In this document: positions 13,861 to 22,855 of the stretch, piece after piece
Position numbering within the stretch: the first letter of the stretch is position 1
Layout of the letters: every line of letters starts with the position of its first letter
Origin: Kuenenia sp039794105
GTDB taxonomy: Bacteria > Planctomycetota > Brocadiia > Brocadiales > Brocadiaceae
DNA length: 64,000 nucleotides
NCBI RefSeq assembly: GCF_039794105.1
Contig: NZ_JBDIWA010000006.1
Span: 1 to 64,000, forward strand
Direction: 5' to 3'
Position numbers and translations under genes: made by a program
Notes under the pieces: model-generated
What the model saw: only the letters and a program-made list of their open reading frames with translations
Told to the model about the DNA's origin: nothing
Database searches by the model: none

Positions 13861-15702
13861 ATGTTGAAGTCAGCATACACGGAAGAACATATAAAATCGC
13901 TGGACTGGAAGGAACATATCCGTCTTCGTCCGGGGATGTATATTGGTAAGCTTGGCGATGGGACGTCCATGGATGACGGCATCTATGTGCTGGTGAAGGA
14001 AGTGGTTGATAACTCTATTGATGAACATGTGATGGGTTTCGGAAAGACAATAGAGATTAAAATCAGTGAACATCAGGTTACGGTGCGCGATTATGGACGC
14101 GGCATCCCGCTGGGTAAAGTATTCGACTGCGTGGCCAAAATTAACACCGGCGGTAAATATGATTCTGAGGCTTTTCAGAAATCAGTAGGGTTGAATGGCA
14201 TTGGTACGAAAGCGGTGAATGCGTTATCAGGTTATTTCATGGTGCAATCTTTCCGTGACGGCAATGCGAAATCCGTTGAATTTTCCCGGGGCAATATGAC
14301 GAAAGATTTCCCGGTTGAAAAGACCAGCCATCGAAACGGGACATTGATACAATTTACTCCTGATGAGACTATATTTAAAAATTACCGTTTTATTCCCGAT
14401 TTTCTTGAGAATCAAATCTGGAATTATGCCTACCTAAATGCCGGGTTGACCATTGACTTTAATGGCAGGAAAATCCATTCCGAAAATGGCCTTTTTGATT
14501 TGCTGACCCGTAAAACAGACCCGGAGACCCTGCGGTATCCGATTATCCATTCCCGCGACAGGGATATTGAATTTGCTTTTACCCATGCCGATCAGTACGG
14601 CGAAGAGTACTATTCCTTTGTGAACGGACAGCACACAACCCAGGGGGGTACTCACCTTGCCGCTTTCCGTGAAGCAATAGTCAGGACGGTACGCGAGTTT
14701 TATAAAAAGGATTTCGACGCCGCTGACATCAGGGCTTCCATTGCCGGCGCTATTAGTGTGCGCATACAGGAGCCGGTGTTTGAGTCGCAGACGAAAACAA
14801 AACTAGGCTCGATTAATATCAGCCCGGACGGCATTTCCATTCGTGCATTTGTTAACGATTATGTAAAAAAAGAACTGGACGATTATCTGCACAAGCATAA
14901 TGATGTTGCAGAAAAGCTCTTGAAGCGCATCCTGCAGTCTGAGCGGGAACGCAAAGAAATCGCCGGCATAAAAAAACTGGCAAATCAGAGGGCAAAGAAG
15001 GCAAATCTCCATAATAAAAAATTGCGCGATTGCCGCATACACTACAATAGTGAAAAGAATGAACAACGTTACGAAAGCGCTATCTTTATTACAGAAGGGG
15101 ACTCGGCGAGCGGTTCAATCACGAAAGCGCGCAATGTGGAGACTCAGGCCATCTTCAGTTTGCGGGGCAAACCGCTTAACTGCTTTGGATTAACCAAAAA
15201 AGTGGTCTACGAAAACGAAGAATTTAATCTGCTCCAACACGCTTTGAATATTGAAGACGGCATTGAAAACCTGCGCTACAATAACGTGATTATTGCTACT
15301 GATGCAGATGTTGACGGTATGCACATCCGCCTGCTGTTGATGACGTTCTTTCTGCAGTTTTTCCCCGATTTAGTGAAGAACGGGCATGTGCATATACTTG
15401 AAACACCGCTGTTCCGTGTTCGCAATAAGAATGAGACAATGTATTGTTATAACGAACAGGAGAAACTGGAGGCGATTAATAAAATAGGTAAAAATCCGGA
15501 AATAACGCGTTTTAAAGGTTTAGGGGAAATATCGCCAAATGAATTTGGACAATTTATTGGCGAAAATATTCGTCTGCAGCCTTTAGTGCTTGGGCAAAAA
15601 GATTCAATTGTTCAGACGCTGAGCTACTATATGGGGAAAAATACCCCTGACCGGCAAACGTTTATTATCGAAAACCTGTCCGTTGAGAAGAATTTAGCTT
15701 AA
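13861..15702 (+). CDS. parE: Type IIA topoisomerase ATPase subunit (ParE/GyrB type)
   Basis: A 613-residue type IIA topoisomerase B subunit. The GHKL ATPase shows VKEVVDNSIDEH (metal-binding Asn), DYGRGIPLG and NGIGTKAVNALS; the transducer domain follows; the TOPRIM metal site is TEGDSASGS (about 411) with DADVDGMHIR (about 480). Its partner A subunit starts 4 bases after its stop. The short N-terminus (AYTEEHIKSLDWKEHIRLRPGMY) and the pairing with an 862-residue A subunit read most like the topoisomerase IV of Bacteroidetes, suggesting an old transfer or shared retention. Decatenation of daughter chromosomes is the expected role, in addition to a separate gyrase elsewhere. Confidence 0.9.
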   Translation: MLKSAYTEEHIKSLDWKEHIRLRPGMYIGKLGDGTSMDDGIYVLVKEVVDNSIDEHVMGFGKTIEIKISEHQVTVRDYGRGIPLGKVFDCVAKINTGGKYDSEAFQKSVGLNGIGTKAVNALSGYFMVQSFRDGNAKSVEFSRGNMTKDFPVEKTSHRNGTLIQFTPDETIFKNYRFIPDFLENQIWNYAYLNAGLTIDFNGRKIHSENGLFDLLTRKTDPETLRYPIIHSRDRDIEFAFTHADQYGEEYYSFVNGQHTTQGGTHLAAFREAIVRTVREFYKKDFDAADIRASIAGAISVRIQEPVFESQTKTKLGSINISPDGISIRAFVNDYVKKELDDYLHKHNDVAEKLLKRILQSERERKEIAGIKKLANQRAKKANLHNKKLRDCRIHYNSEKNEQRYESAIFITEGDSASGSITKARNVETQAIFSLRGKPLNCFGLTKKVVYENEEFNLLQHALNIEDGIENLRYNNVIIATDADVDGMHIRLLLMTFFLQFFPDLVKNGHVHILETPLFRVRNKNETMYCYNEQEKLEAINKIGKNPEITRFKGLGEISPNEFGQFIGENIRLQPLVLGQKDSIVQTLSYYMGKNTPDRQTFIIENLSVEKNLA

Positions 15703-15706
15703 GAGT

Positions 15707-18295
15707 ATGGTTAAAAATAAAAATAATAATAAAATGCTCAAAAATCCCACTGAAGAAAATAACGTCATCCATGAGGCGCTTCATGTCTCGGAAATGTACA
15801 GCAACTGGTTTCTTGAATACGCATCCTATGTAATCCTGGAAAGGGCGGTTCCTGCGTTGCTTGACGGATTAAAGCCCGTTCAGCGCCGTATTTTGCATTC
15901 GATGAAACAGATGGACGACGGGCGCTTTAATAAAGCAGCCAATATTATCGGCCACACCATGCAGTATCATCCGCATGGAGACGCCGCGATTGGAGAAGCG
16001 CTGGTTAATCTGGGACAAAAAGACCTTCTGATTGAGACGCAGGGTAACTGGGGTGATATTTCGACAGGCGACTCCGCAGCCGCGCCTCGTTATATCGAAG
16101 CGCGTCTTTCAAAATTCGCCCTTGAAGTGGCGTTTAACAATCAAACCACCGAATGGCAGCTTTCCTATGACGGCAGAAAGAAAGAGCCGGTGCTTTTGTC
16201 AATGAAGTTTCCGTTGCTGCTGGCACAAGGCGCTGAAGGTATTGCCGTAGGTCTTGCTACAAGGATTATGCCCCACAATTTCATCGAATTGCTTGAAGCA
16301 TCAATAGACACGCTGCGCGGGAAAGAAGTAAATCTCCTGCCGGACTTTCCTACTGGGGGGATGGCGGACTTCAGCAATTATAACGAAGGGTTGCGCGGCG
16401 GCAGAATCAACGTTCGGGCAAAAATAGAGATATTGGATAAGAAAGCATTGGTTATCCGCAGCATTCCTTACACGACTACTACGGCGAATGTTATGGATTC
16501 CATTGTAAAAGCAAGTGAAAACGGCAAGATAAAAATCAAAAGGGTGGTGGACAATACCGCAAAGGATGTGGAGATTGTTGTCGAACTCCCGCCAAATGTC
16601 TCTCCTGACGTCACTATTGACGCACTGTATGCCTTTACTGATTGTGAAATATCCATATCGCCCAACGCATGCGTCATCATAGATGAAAAACCAAGGTTTC
16701 TCGGTGTGAATGAAATCCTGAAAATATCTGCAAAACATACCGTAGGCCTTTTGAAACGCGAGCTGGAGATTAAACTTGGCGAATTGCGGGAAGCATGGCA
16801 TTTTTCTTCGTTGGAGAAAATATTTATTGAGAAGCGCATTTACCGGGACATCGAAGAATGTGAAACATGGGAAGGGGTAATTGCCGCTATTGATAAAGGT
16901 TTGAAACCTTATAAAAAACATTTTCAACGCGAAATAAATGAGGAAGATATCGTACGTCTGACTGAAATAAAAATTAAACGCATTTCCCGCTTTGATTCCT
17001 TTAAAGCCGACGAGGCTATTAAGGCGCTGGAAGGCGAAATCAAACAGGTTGAATACGACTTAAAGCATCTTACCAATTACGCCATTGCCTGGTTTGAAAA
17101 TTTGATTAAAAAATACGGAAAAGGCTGGGAAAGAAAAACACAAATCCGTAACTTTGAAACTATTCAGGTTGCACAGGTTGCCCAGGCCAATCAAAAACTG
17201 TATATGAACAGGATGGATGGTTTTATAGGCTATGGCCTCAAAAAAGAAGAGTACATTGGCGATTGTTCTGATATTGACGACGTAATTGTTTTCCTGTCGG
17301 ACTGTACCTTTCTGGTTACACGGGTATCTGAAAAGGCATTTGTAGGGAAAGATATTATACATGCCCAGGTATGGAAAAAAAACGACTCACGCATGATATA
17401 CCACATGATATATCAGGATGGGAAAGACGGTCCTGCTTATGTGAAACGTTTTGCAGTTACTTCCATTACATACGATAAATCCTACGACCTGTCGCAGGGG
17501 AAAAAAGGCTCAAAGGTGCTTTATTTCAGCGCAAACCCAAACAGCGAATCAGAGGAAGTAACGGTTGCCCTCAGCACGAAAAGCGCTGCCCGCAAACTGA
17601 CATTTGACTATGACTTCGCCGGACTTGCCGTAAAGGGACGTGCTTCTATCGGGAACAGGCTTACAAAATATCCGGTTCGCAAGATACTTCATAAAAAAGC
17701 CGGAACTTCTACCCTCGGCGGGATTGATATCTGGTACGACGAGACGGTTGGAAGGCTTAATGGTGAAAACCGGGGGAAATATTTGGGCAAATTTGAAGGG
17801 GAAGACAGGATACTGGTGATATACAAGGATGGCGCATTGGAGTTGACGACCTTTGAACTGACAAATCATTATGATAATGAAAAGATCGACATGCTTGAAA
17901 AATATAACCCTGAAACCATTATTACAGCGGTGTATTTTGACGGAGAATTGAAAAATTACTACATAAAACGTTTTAAAATAGAATCCGATGTTGTTGGCCG
18001 TGTCTTTTCATTCATTGGGGAAAGTGAAGGCAGTTTTCCGGCAGTTGTCACAACTGATGCAGACCCTAAAGCAGAGATACAGTGCTGTTTTGGACGTAAA
18101 AAAGAAAAACGAAGTGAAGTTGCGTCTCTGAATAACCTTGTGGATGTCAAAGGATGGAAGGCACGGGGTAACCGGTTGAGCAGTTATGAGGTAATCGGTG
18201 TTAAGATAGTAGAGAACGGAAGGCCTGAACCGGATACTGACGCAAAAGAAGACTACCATCAATTGAAGCTGTTTGATGATAGAGAGCAGCGGTAA
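15707..18295 (+). CDS. parC: Type IIA topoisomerase cleavage subunit (ParC/GyrA type)
   Basis: An 862-residue A subunit. Residues 30-110 hold YASYVILERAVPALLDGLKP and the winged-helix region HPHGDAAIGEALVN; the cleavage tyrosine is Tyr129 in AAAPRYIEARLS, preceded by GNWGDISTGDS. A coiled-coil stretch at about 350-460 leads to the C-terminal beta-pinwheel region (540-860). No GyrA-box (QRRGGKG-like) was seen, so topoisomerase IV fits better than gyrase. The position of residues homologous to the quinolone-resistance region is unusual: the stretch before Tyr129 reads DISTGDSAAAP instead of the gyrase-type GDSAVYDALVR order, as in Bacteroidetes ParC. It is the second gene of the operon with the ATPase subunit. 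Confidence 0.9.
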   Translation: MVKNKNNNKMLKNPTEENNVIHEALHVSEMYSNWFLEYASYVILERAVPALLDGLKPVQRRILHSMKQMDDGRFNKAANIIGHTMQYHPHGDAAIGEALVNLGQKDLLIETQGNWGDISTGDSAAAPRYIEARLSKFALEVAFNNQTTEWQLSYDGRKKEPVLLSMKFPLLLAQGAEGIAVGLATRIMPHNFIELLEASIDTLRGKEVNLLPDFPTGGMADFSNYNEGLRGGRINVRAKIEILDKKALVIRSIPYTTTTANVMDSIVKASENGKIKIKRVVDNTAKDVEIVVELPPNVSPDVTIDALYAFTDCEISISPNACVIIDEKPRFLGVNEILKISAKHTVGLLKRELEIKLGELREAWHFSSLEKIFIEKRIYRDIEECETWEGVIAAIDKGLKPYKKHFQREINEEDIVRLTEIKIKRISRFDSFKADEAIKALEGEIKQVEYDLKHLTNYAIAWFENLIKKYGKGWERKTQIRNFETIQVAQVAQANQKLYMNRMDGFIGYGLKKEEYIGDCSDIDDVIVFLSDCTFLVTRVSEKAFVGKDIIHAQVWKKNDSRMIYHMIYQDGKDGPAYVKRFAVTSITYDKSYDLSQGKKGSKVLYFSANPNSESEEVTVALSTKSAARKLTFDYDFAGLAVKGRASIGNRLTKYPVRKILHKKAGTSTLGGIDIWYDETVGRLNGENRGKYLGKFEGEDRILVIYKDGALELTTFELTNHYDNEKIDMLEKYNPETIITAVYFDGELKNYYIKRFKIESDVVGRVFSFIGESEGSFPAVVTTDADPKAEIQCCFGRKKEKRSEVASLNNLVDVKGWKARGNRLSSYEVIGVKIVENGRPEPDTDAKEDYHQLKLFDDREQR

Positions 18296-18508
18296 TGGTG
18301 AAATCCGGTAATGGTGAAATCCGAAATCCGAAGAAAATTCTAATTACAAAGCATAAAATTCAAAACAAATCCAAAACTTCCTTGTCTGTGTGTGACCACG
18401 TACAGGCAGGCAACAATACGAAGCACAAAATATGTAGTGCGACGAGGTTCATCGCACTACATTGTTGGAATCTTCCAAAATACTAAATTGTTACGTTCGT
18501 TTAGAATT
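18296..18508. repeat. Intergenic repeats with hairpin GTAGTGCGA and partial MITE end
   Basis: GTAGTGCGA (18434-18442) and TCGCACTAC (18452-18460) form a 9-bp hairpin. The following TTGGAATCTTCCAAAATACT is a degenerate right end of the GTAACACTTTAG MITE family (ends at 18494). AAATCCG heptads start near 18317. A 63-codon frame through this DNA looks like repeat translation, not a gene. Confidence 0.6.
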
Positions 18509-20161
18509 TCAAGTAATTTTGTCATTAGAAGTTTTTTCGGATTTTGCATTTAGTATTTCGTGCTTGTTTTGTTCTGGTTCAAAGTCTGTCGGCAACATAG
18601 CGGCTGGAATTTCTTTGTTTGATTTTAATCCCAGATTTTTGAGTTTTAATGCTTGTCCAACCAAATGGCCGCTTCCACTATTTAGTTGCGCAATTGCTGT
18701 GTTATATGATTGCCGGGATTTATTAAGATGTTTTCCGACATCTTCGAGAGTTGAAACAAATGTAACAAATTTTTCATAGAGTAAATCCCCTCTTCTTACT
18801 ATTTCCATTGCGTTTTTACTTTGCATCTCTCTTTTCCATAAGTCAGCCATTAACTTTAAGCAGGCAATTAAATTTGTTGGACTAATGAGTAGTATCCTTT
18901 TTTCATAAGCGTATGCCCAAAGGTCTTGATCCTTTTGAATGGATATTAAATATGCAGGCTCAATAGGAACAAACATCATTGTAAAGTCTAATGACCCCTC
19001 AAGGGCATCATATTTTTTTCCGTGCAGGTCGTCTATGTGTCCATAAATTGATTTCAAATGCTCTGCCAAATGAATTGTTTGTTCGTCTGGCGTCTCTGCT
19101 GATGAAAACCTGTCATAAGAGACTAATGATACTTTTGAATCTATAATTATTACTCTGTTGTCGGGAAGTTTCACCAAAACATCGGGCCTTAAGCTGTTTC
19201 CACATTCGTCTTTTATTGTCTGTTGCAAAAAGTATTCTCTGTCTTTTACCAATCCTGATTTTTGCAAGATACTTTCAAGAATCATTTCTCCCCAGTTACC
19301 CTGCTTTTTCGCCTGACCCTTAAGTGCCGTCGCAAGATTATTAGCCTCACTACTTACTTTGTTTGTTTGTTCCACTAATTCTTTGACTTTCTCTTCAAGT
19401 GAAAATCTTTGCTTAGACTCCTTGTCATACGTTTCTTCAACTTTCTTTTTGAAGTTGTCGATGTTTTCGCCAAGCGGCTTTAAAAGAGCTTCAATGTTTG
19501 TTTTATTTGTTTCGGTAAATTTACCGGTTTTTTCTTCCAGAATTTGATTTGCTATTTTTTCAAATTGCAAATGAGAGGTTTCCTGCATTTTGGTTATCTC
19601 TTCTTTCTGAGTCGATAGTTTTTCCGTTAGTGCAGAATTTTTGGCAGTCAGTGTGCTGTTCTCTGCGGTTATTTTCGTTATTTTGTCTGATAGTTGGGCT
19701 AATGCGTCTGCTTGTTTTTGATTGAGTTCTTTCTGAGATTTCAAATTTTCTTTCAATGAATTATTAGTTGCATTTCCTTCGGCGATTTTCTGCTTTAATG
19801 AATTGATTTCGTTTTGCAGAGATGTGTTTAAGGTCGCTTGCTCTACCATTACCTTTGAAAGTTCAGCAATTTTTAATTCATTGTTTTTAACGGTTGTTTC
19901 CAATGAAGAGGATTTGGATTGAAGTCCTGTAAGCTCTATTGCTGCTGATTCATACTTCGTATTCAATTTTGAATATTCCAGTTGTTGCACTAAAAGCCTG
20001 TCCTCTGAAACCTTCCATTGTGTATTTGTTTCATGGAATTTCGCATTTAATGTTTCATAGTCTGTTTTAGAAACAGTTTTTGCCTTGTTTAGCAAATAGA
20101 AAATGATGTAGGAAACAAAAAGCCCTGCTATTAGTCCGGTTGAAATTGATATTATATCCAT
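18509..20161 (-). CDS. rmuC: RmuC-family DNA recombination protein
   Basis: A 550-residue RmuC protein. Residues 1-22 form a membrane anchor (ISISTGLIAGLFVSYIIFYLL); residues about 25-270 are a long coiled coil; the RmuC domain follows with GNWGEMILESILQKSGL, LRPDVLVKLPDNRVIIIDSKVSL (PD-(D/E)xK-like D...DSK set) and FVPIEPAYLISIQKD. RmuC limits inversions at short inverted repeats in E. coli, by an unknown mechanism that probably involves its predicted nuclease fold. It is monocistronic on the minus strand. The gene's function is relevant here because the flanking DNA is full of inverted repeats, though that is only a suggestive coincidence. Confidence 0.92.
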   Translation of the reverse strand: MDIISISTGLIAGLFVSYIIFYLLNKAKTVSKTDYETLNAKFHETNTQWKVSEDRLLVQQLEYSKLNTKYESAAIELTGLQSKSSSLETTVKNNELKIAELSKVMVEQATLNTSLQNEINSLKQKIAEGNATNNSLKENLKSQKELNQKQADALAQLSDKITKITAENSTLTAKNSALTEKLSTQKEEITKMQETSHLQFEKIANQILEEKTGKFTETNKTNIEALLKPLGENIDNFKKKVEETYDKESKQRFSLEEKVKELVEQTNKVSSEANNLATALKGQAKKQGNWGEMILESILQKSGLVKDREYFLQQTIKDECGNSLRPDVLVKLPDNRVIIIDSKVSLVSYDRFSSAETPDEQTIHLAEHLKSIYGHIDDLHGKKYDALEGSLDFTMMFVPIEPAYLISIQKDQDLWAYAYEKRILLISPTNLIACLKLMADLWKREMQSKNAMEIVRRGDLLYEKFVTFVSTLEDVGKHLNKSRQSYNTAIAQLNSGSGHLVGQALKLKNLGLKSNKEIPAAMLPTDFEPEQNKHEILNAKSEKTSNDKIT

Positions 20162-20236
20162 ATTGTCTGTTTATTTTTGGTGTTTCGTTTAATACAATGA
20201 CTGTCAAAGTTTCGCGGGCATAGCTTTTCACACTCA

Positions 20237-21235
20237 CTACGGCTTAAGAAGATATGTCCCGAGTGAAAAATATGCGGTCAACGAAATGACGTCGGAAATT
20301 GCCAATACAAGCGGGCACGAGGCATGGGTTGGATTAATACCCATTTTCTTAAAGAGTATCGGTAAAATACATCCAAAAAAAGAAGCGGTAACAATGGTAA
20401 ATAAGATCGTTAGAGACAGGACTATAGAGAATACCTGTTCATGTAGCCATAAAAAAGACACCAGGTACATGATTCCGCCGCACAGAGCGCCTATTTTCAA
20501 ACCGATGAGTATTTCGTAAAGAACAATACCTTTCATTTTTATAGTTCTTCCAAATGAAGAAAGAGTAACCGCAACTGCCTGAGTGCCCATGCTTTCTGCA
20601 AGACCTAAAATTATCGTTATAAAGAATGCGGTAAAAATAAACTTGTCTAAGGTGATACTGAACAGGTTTGTAATCAGTGCACAAGTAATTCCGCTCATAA
20701 TGTTGAAAAGTAAATAGGGGAATCGTAAAAAGGCGCTTTTGAAAACAGAAGGTTTTCGAAATTCTTCAAGTTTTATACCGATTATATTGAGCAGGTCATC
20801 CCGTGCCTGTTCCACATCCTCTTCAATAGCTATTGTGTCTGCTATTAAATCGTTAACCCGTGTAACGCCGATGAGTTTTCCTTGTTCGTCAACAACAGGA
20901 AAGGCCAGGAATTTATACATTAAAAAATATTCAAGCGCTGTATCTAAAGAACTTTGCAGGAATAGTTTGATGGGGTTGCGTACCATAATATCGGAAATCT
21001 TTGCTCTTTTGGGAGAAGTGATTAGTTTTCTTAAAGGTATTATGCCCGTCAATTTCCCTTCACTATTAGTGGCATAGCAATAAAAAATATTACCAGAGAG
21101 CTTACTGTCACGGATAAATTCAAAAGCAGTTTCAATTGTACTATCTTCCGAAACAGCAAGCATTTCAGTACTATATTTAATTTTGGTACTATAGTCAGGG
21201 TCGGAATTTCTTAATTTTTTATTGCGAAACAACAT
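20237..21235 (-). CDS. MgtE-type divalent cation transporter lacking the N domain
   Basis: A 332-residue protein made of a CBS pair (about 25-140: FEFIRDSKLSGNIFYCY, GIIPLRKLI, FLAFPVVDEQGKLIGVTRVNDL) followed by five predicted membrane segments (about 165-332) of the MgtE channel fold, including GLAESMGTQAVAVTLSSFGR and the C-terminal ISLTAYFSLGTYLL. Full MgtE Mg2+ channels (about 450 residues) have an extra N-terminal superhelical domain, which is missing here. The CBS domains should sense intracellular Mg2+ or nucleotide and gate the pore. It could carry Mg2+, Mn2+ or Co2+. ATG 21235 is used as no upstream start is better. Confidence 0.82.
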   Translation of the reverse strand: MLFRNKKLRNSDPDYSTKIKYSTEMLAVSEDSTIETAFEFIRDSKLSGNIFYCYATNSEGKLTGIIPLRKLITSPKRAKISDIMVRNPIKLFLQSSLDTALEYFLMYKFLAFPVVDEQGKLIGVTRVNDLIADTIAIEEDVEQARDDLLNIIGIKLEEFRKPSVFKSAFLRFPYLLFNIMSGITCALITNLFSITLDKFIFTAFFITIILGLAESMGTQAVAVTLSSFGRTIKMKGIVLYEILIGLKIGALCGGIMYLVSFLWLHEQVFSIVLSLTILFTIVTASFFGCILPILFKKMGINPTHASCPLVLAISDVISLTAYFSLGTYLLKP

Positions 21236-21375
21236 GATTGCACTATTCTTTTCTTTAATTAAGAATGACTCCCCCGTGGGGAGGTAAATTTGCTAAAAGA
21301 CAGTTATGGTTGAGATTTTGGTTAGCTGTATACTAAAAAAATTAGATGGATAATGTCAACATACTACTTGGTTAA

Positions 21376-21403
21376 GTAGAGACGCACGGCCGTGCGTCTC
21401 TAC
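21376..21403. repeat. 28-bp perfect palindrome (GTAGAGACGCACGG arms)
   Basis: GTAGAGACGCACGG is followed immediately by its own reverse complement. The same GTAGAGAC...GTCTCTAC frame with a different middle (AGGTTTCAAACCT) occurs at 55553-55581. Such palindromes are a recurrent intergenic type in large-repeat genomes. It sits between convergently arranged mgtE-like start and the epimerase promoter region, so it could act in either transcript as a hairpin. Confidence 0.75.
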
Positions 21404-21482
21404 AATTTTGTACAATATGATTAAAACGATTTGACGATTTAACGAATCACCCTTCATAAATTTAACATAGAGGTATTTTCAG

Positions 21483-22496
21483 ATGAAAAAGATACTTGTT
21501 ACCGGAGCGGCGGGGTTTATTGGTTATTATGTTTCAAAAAAATTATTAGCATCAGGATTTGAAGTAACGGGTATTGACAACATAAATGATTATTACGATA
21601 CCACATTGAAACATGATAGGGTTAAACAGCTTATAAATGACAAACAATTTTCTTTTCATACGCTGGATATAATTGATAAAGACGCCCTCTTATTAATTTT
21701 TAAAAAAGAAAAGTTTGATGGTGTGATCAATCTTGCCGCACAACCTGGGGTAAGATATTCTCTCATTAATCCACACGCATATATTGATAGCAATATAGTC
21801 GGATTCATCAATATACTGGAGGGTTGCAGGCAGAATAACGTACAACATCTTGTTTACGCATCTTCCAGCTCTGTTTACGGAAAGAACACAAAAATCCCCT
21901 TTTCCGAACATCACAACGTAGACCATCCCGCTTCTTTATATGCGGCAACCAAAAAGGCCAATGAACTTATGGCGCATACCTATTCCGGCATATACAATAT
22001 CCCCTGCACGGGTCTGCGTTTTTTCACAGTGTACGGACCTTGGGGAAGACCGGATATGGCGTACTTTCTCTTTACAAAGGCAATTATTGAAGGGAAACCG
22101 ATCAATATATTTAATCATGGAGAAATGAAGCGTGATTTTACCTATATTGATGATATTGTTGAAGGAGTGGTAAAGGTTATGATGAGGATACCTTGTAAAA
22201 ATCCTGATTGGGACGGAGAGAATCCCGACCCCGCTACCAGCAATGCTCCTTACAGGGTGTACAATATAGGCAATAATAAACCGGTGGAACTCCTGAGGTT
22301 TGTTGCGATATTAGAGGAGTATTTGGGGAAAAAAGCGGTGAAAAAAATGCTCCCCATGCAACCGGGAGATGTTCCCGTTACGTACGCAAATGTTGATGAA
22401 CTGATAAAAGACGTTGGTTTTAAACCCGCAACACCAATTGAAACGGGTTTGAAAAAATTTACCGACTGGTATAAATGGTATTTCAATGTGAGATAA
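21483..22496 (+). CDS. NAD-dependent nucleotide-sugar epimerase (UDP-glucuronate 4-epimerase type)
   Basis: A 337-residue short-chain dehydrogenase/reductase of the extended class. It has the Rossmann loop GAAGFIGYYVSK, the SSSSVYG catalytic serine region near 126, the catalytic YAATKKANE (Tyr-x3-Lys), GLRFFTVYGPWGRPDMAYFLF and a C-terminal DWYKWYFNV end. The GRPDMA segment and the N-terminal DNINDYYDTTLKHDR segment are those of UDP-glucuronate 4-epimerases (CapI/LpsL type), which supply UDP-galacturonate for capsule or lipopolysaccharide. The gene stands alone, with AGGTATTTTCAG before its ATG. Its substrate is inferred from similarity of motifs. Confidence 0.88.
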   Translation: MKKILVTGAAGFIGYYVSKKLLASGFEVTGIDNINDYYDTTLKHDRVKQLINDKQFSFHTLDIIDKDALLLIFKKEKFDGVINLAAQPGVRYSLINPHAYIDSNIVGFINILEGCRQNNVQHLVYASSSSVYGKNTKIPFSEHHNVDHPASLYAATKKANELMAHTYSGIYNIPCTGLRFFTVYGPWGRPDMAYFLFTKAIIEGKPINIFNHGEMKRDFTYIDDIVEGVVKVMMRIPCKNPDWDGENPDPATSNAPYRVYNIGNNKPVELLRFVAILEEYLGKKAVKKMLPMQPGDVPVTYANVDELIKDVGFKPATPIETGLKKFTDWYKWYFNVR

Positions 22497-22855
22497 AGTT
22501 ATTCTTCGGCTTGCATAGCCAGAACCAAAGAAGCAAGAAATAAAAAATACGAAATTCGAAGTACGAAATCCGAAACAAATTCCAAAATCCTCTCCCTTAC
22601 CTCCTCCAAAGGGGGAGAATGTCCCCCGCTGGCGGGGGTGCAGGGGGTGGATTTCTTCTCGTTACCAAGCCGGAACTTGGGAACTAGAGTTTTTAAGCAA
22701 GCACGAAATGCGAGATACAAAAGATGCGCTTGTTATCAATAATTTAATGCGCGGGAAATAAGCGCTTTAGCAATTCAATTTTTTTTGTGATAAATTCATA
22801 ATTTATTAAGTACCAGTTTAGCAATAACTTAAACCCTGTGAACGGTTACTATTGT
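22497..22855. repeat. Repeat-bearing gap
   Basis: It holds heptad-like units AAATACG, AAATTCG, AAGTACG, AAATCCG (22545-22572) and a 'CTCCCTTACCTCCTCC...GGGGGAG' plus 'CCCCCGCTGGCGGGGG' hairpin (22622-22638). TTACCAAGCCGGAACTTGGG (22663-22682) is a degenerate member of another palindromic family. No gene, RNA or riboswitch was recognised. Confidence 0.55.

Noticed and set aside
18295..18486. 63-codon frame after parC
   Set aside because: Made of heptad-like repeats and a partial MITE end; no ribosome site and no protein-like pattern.
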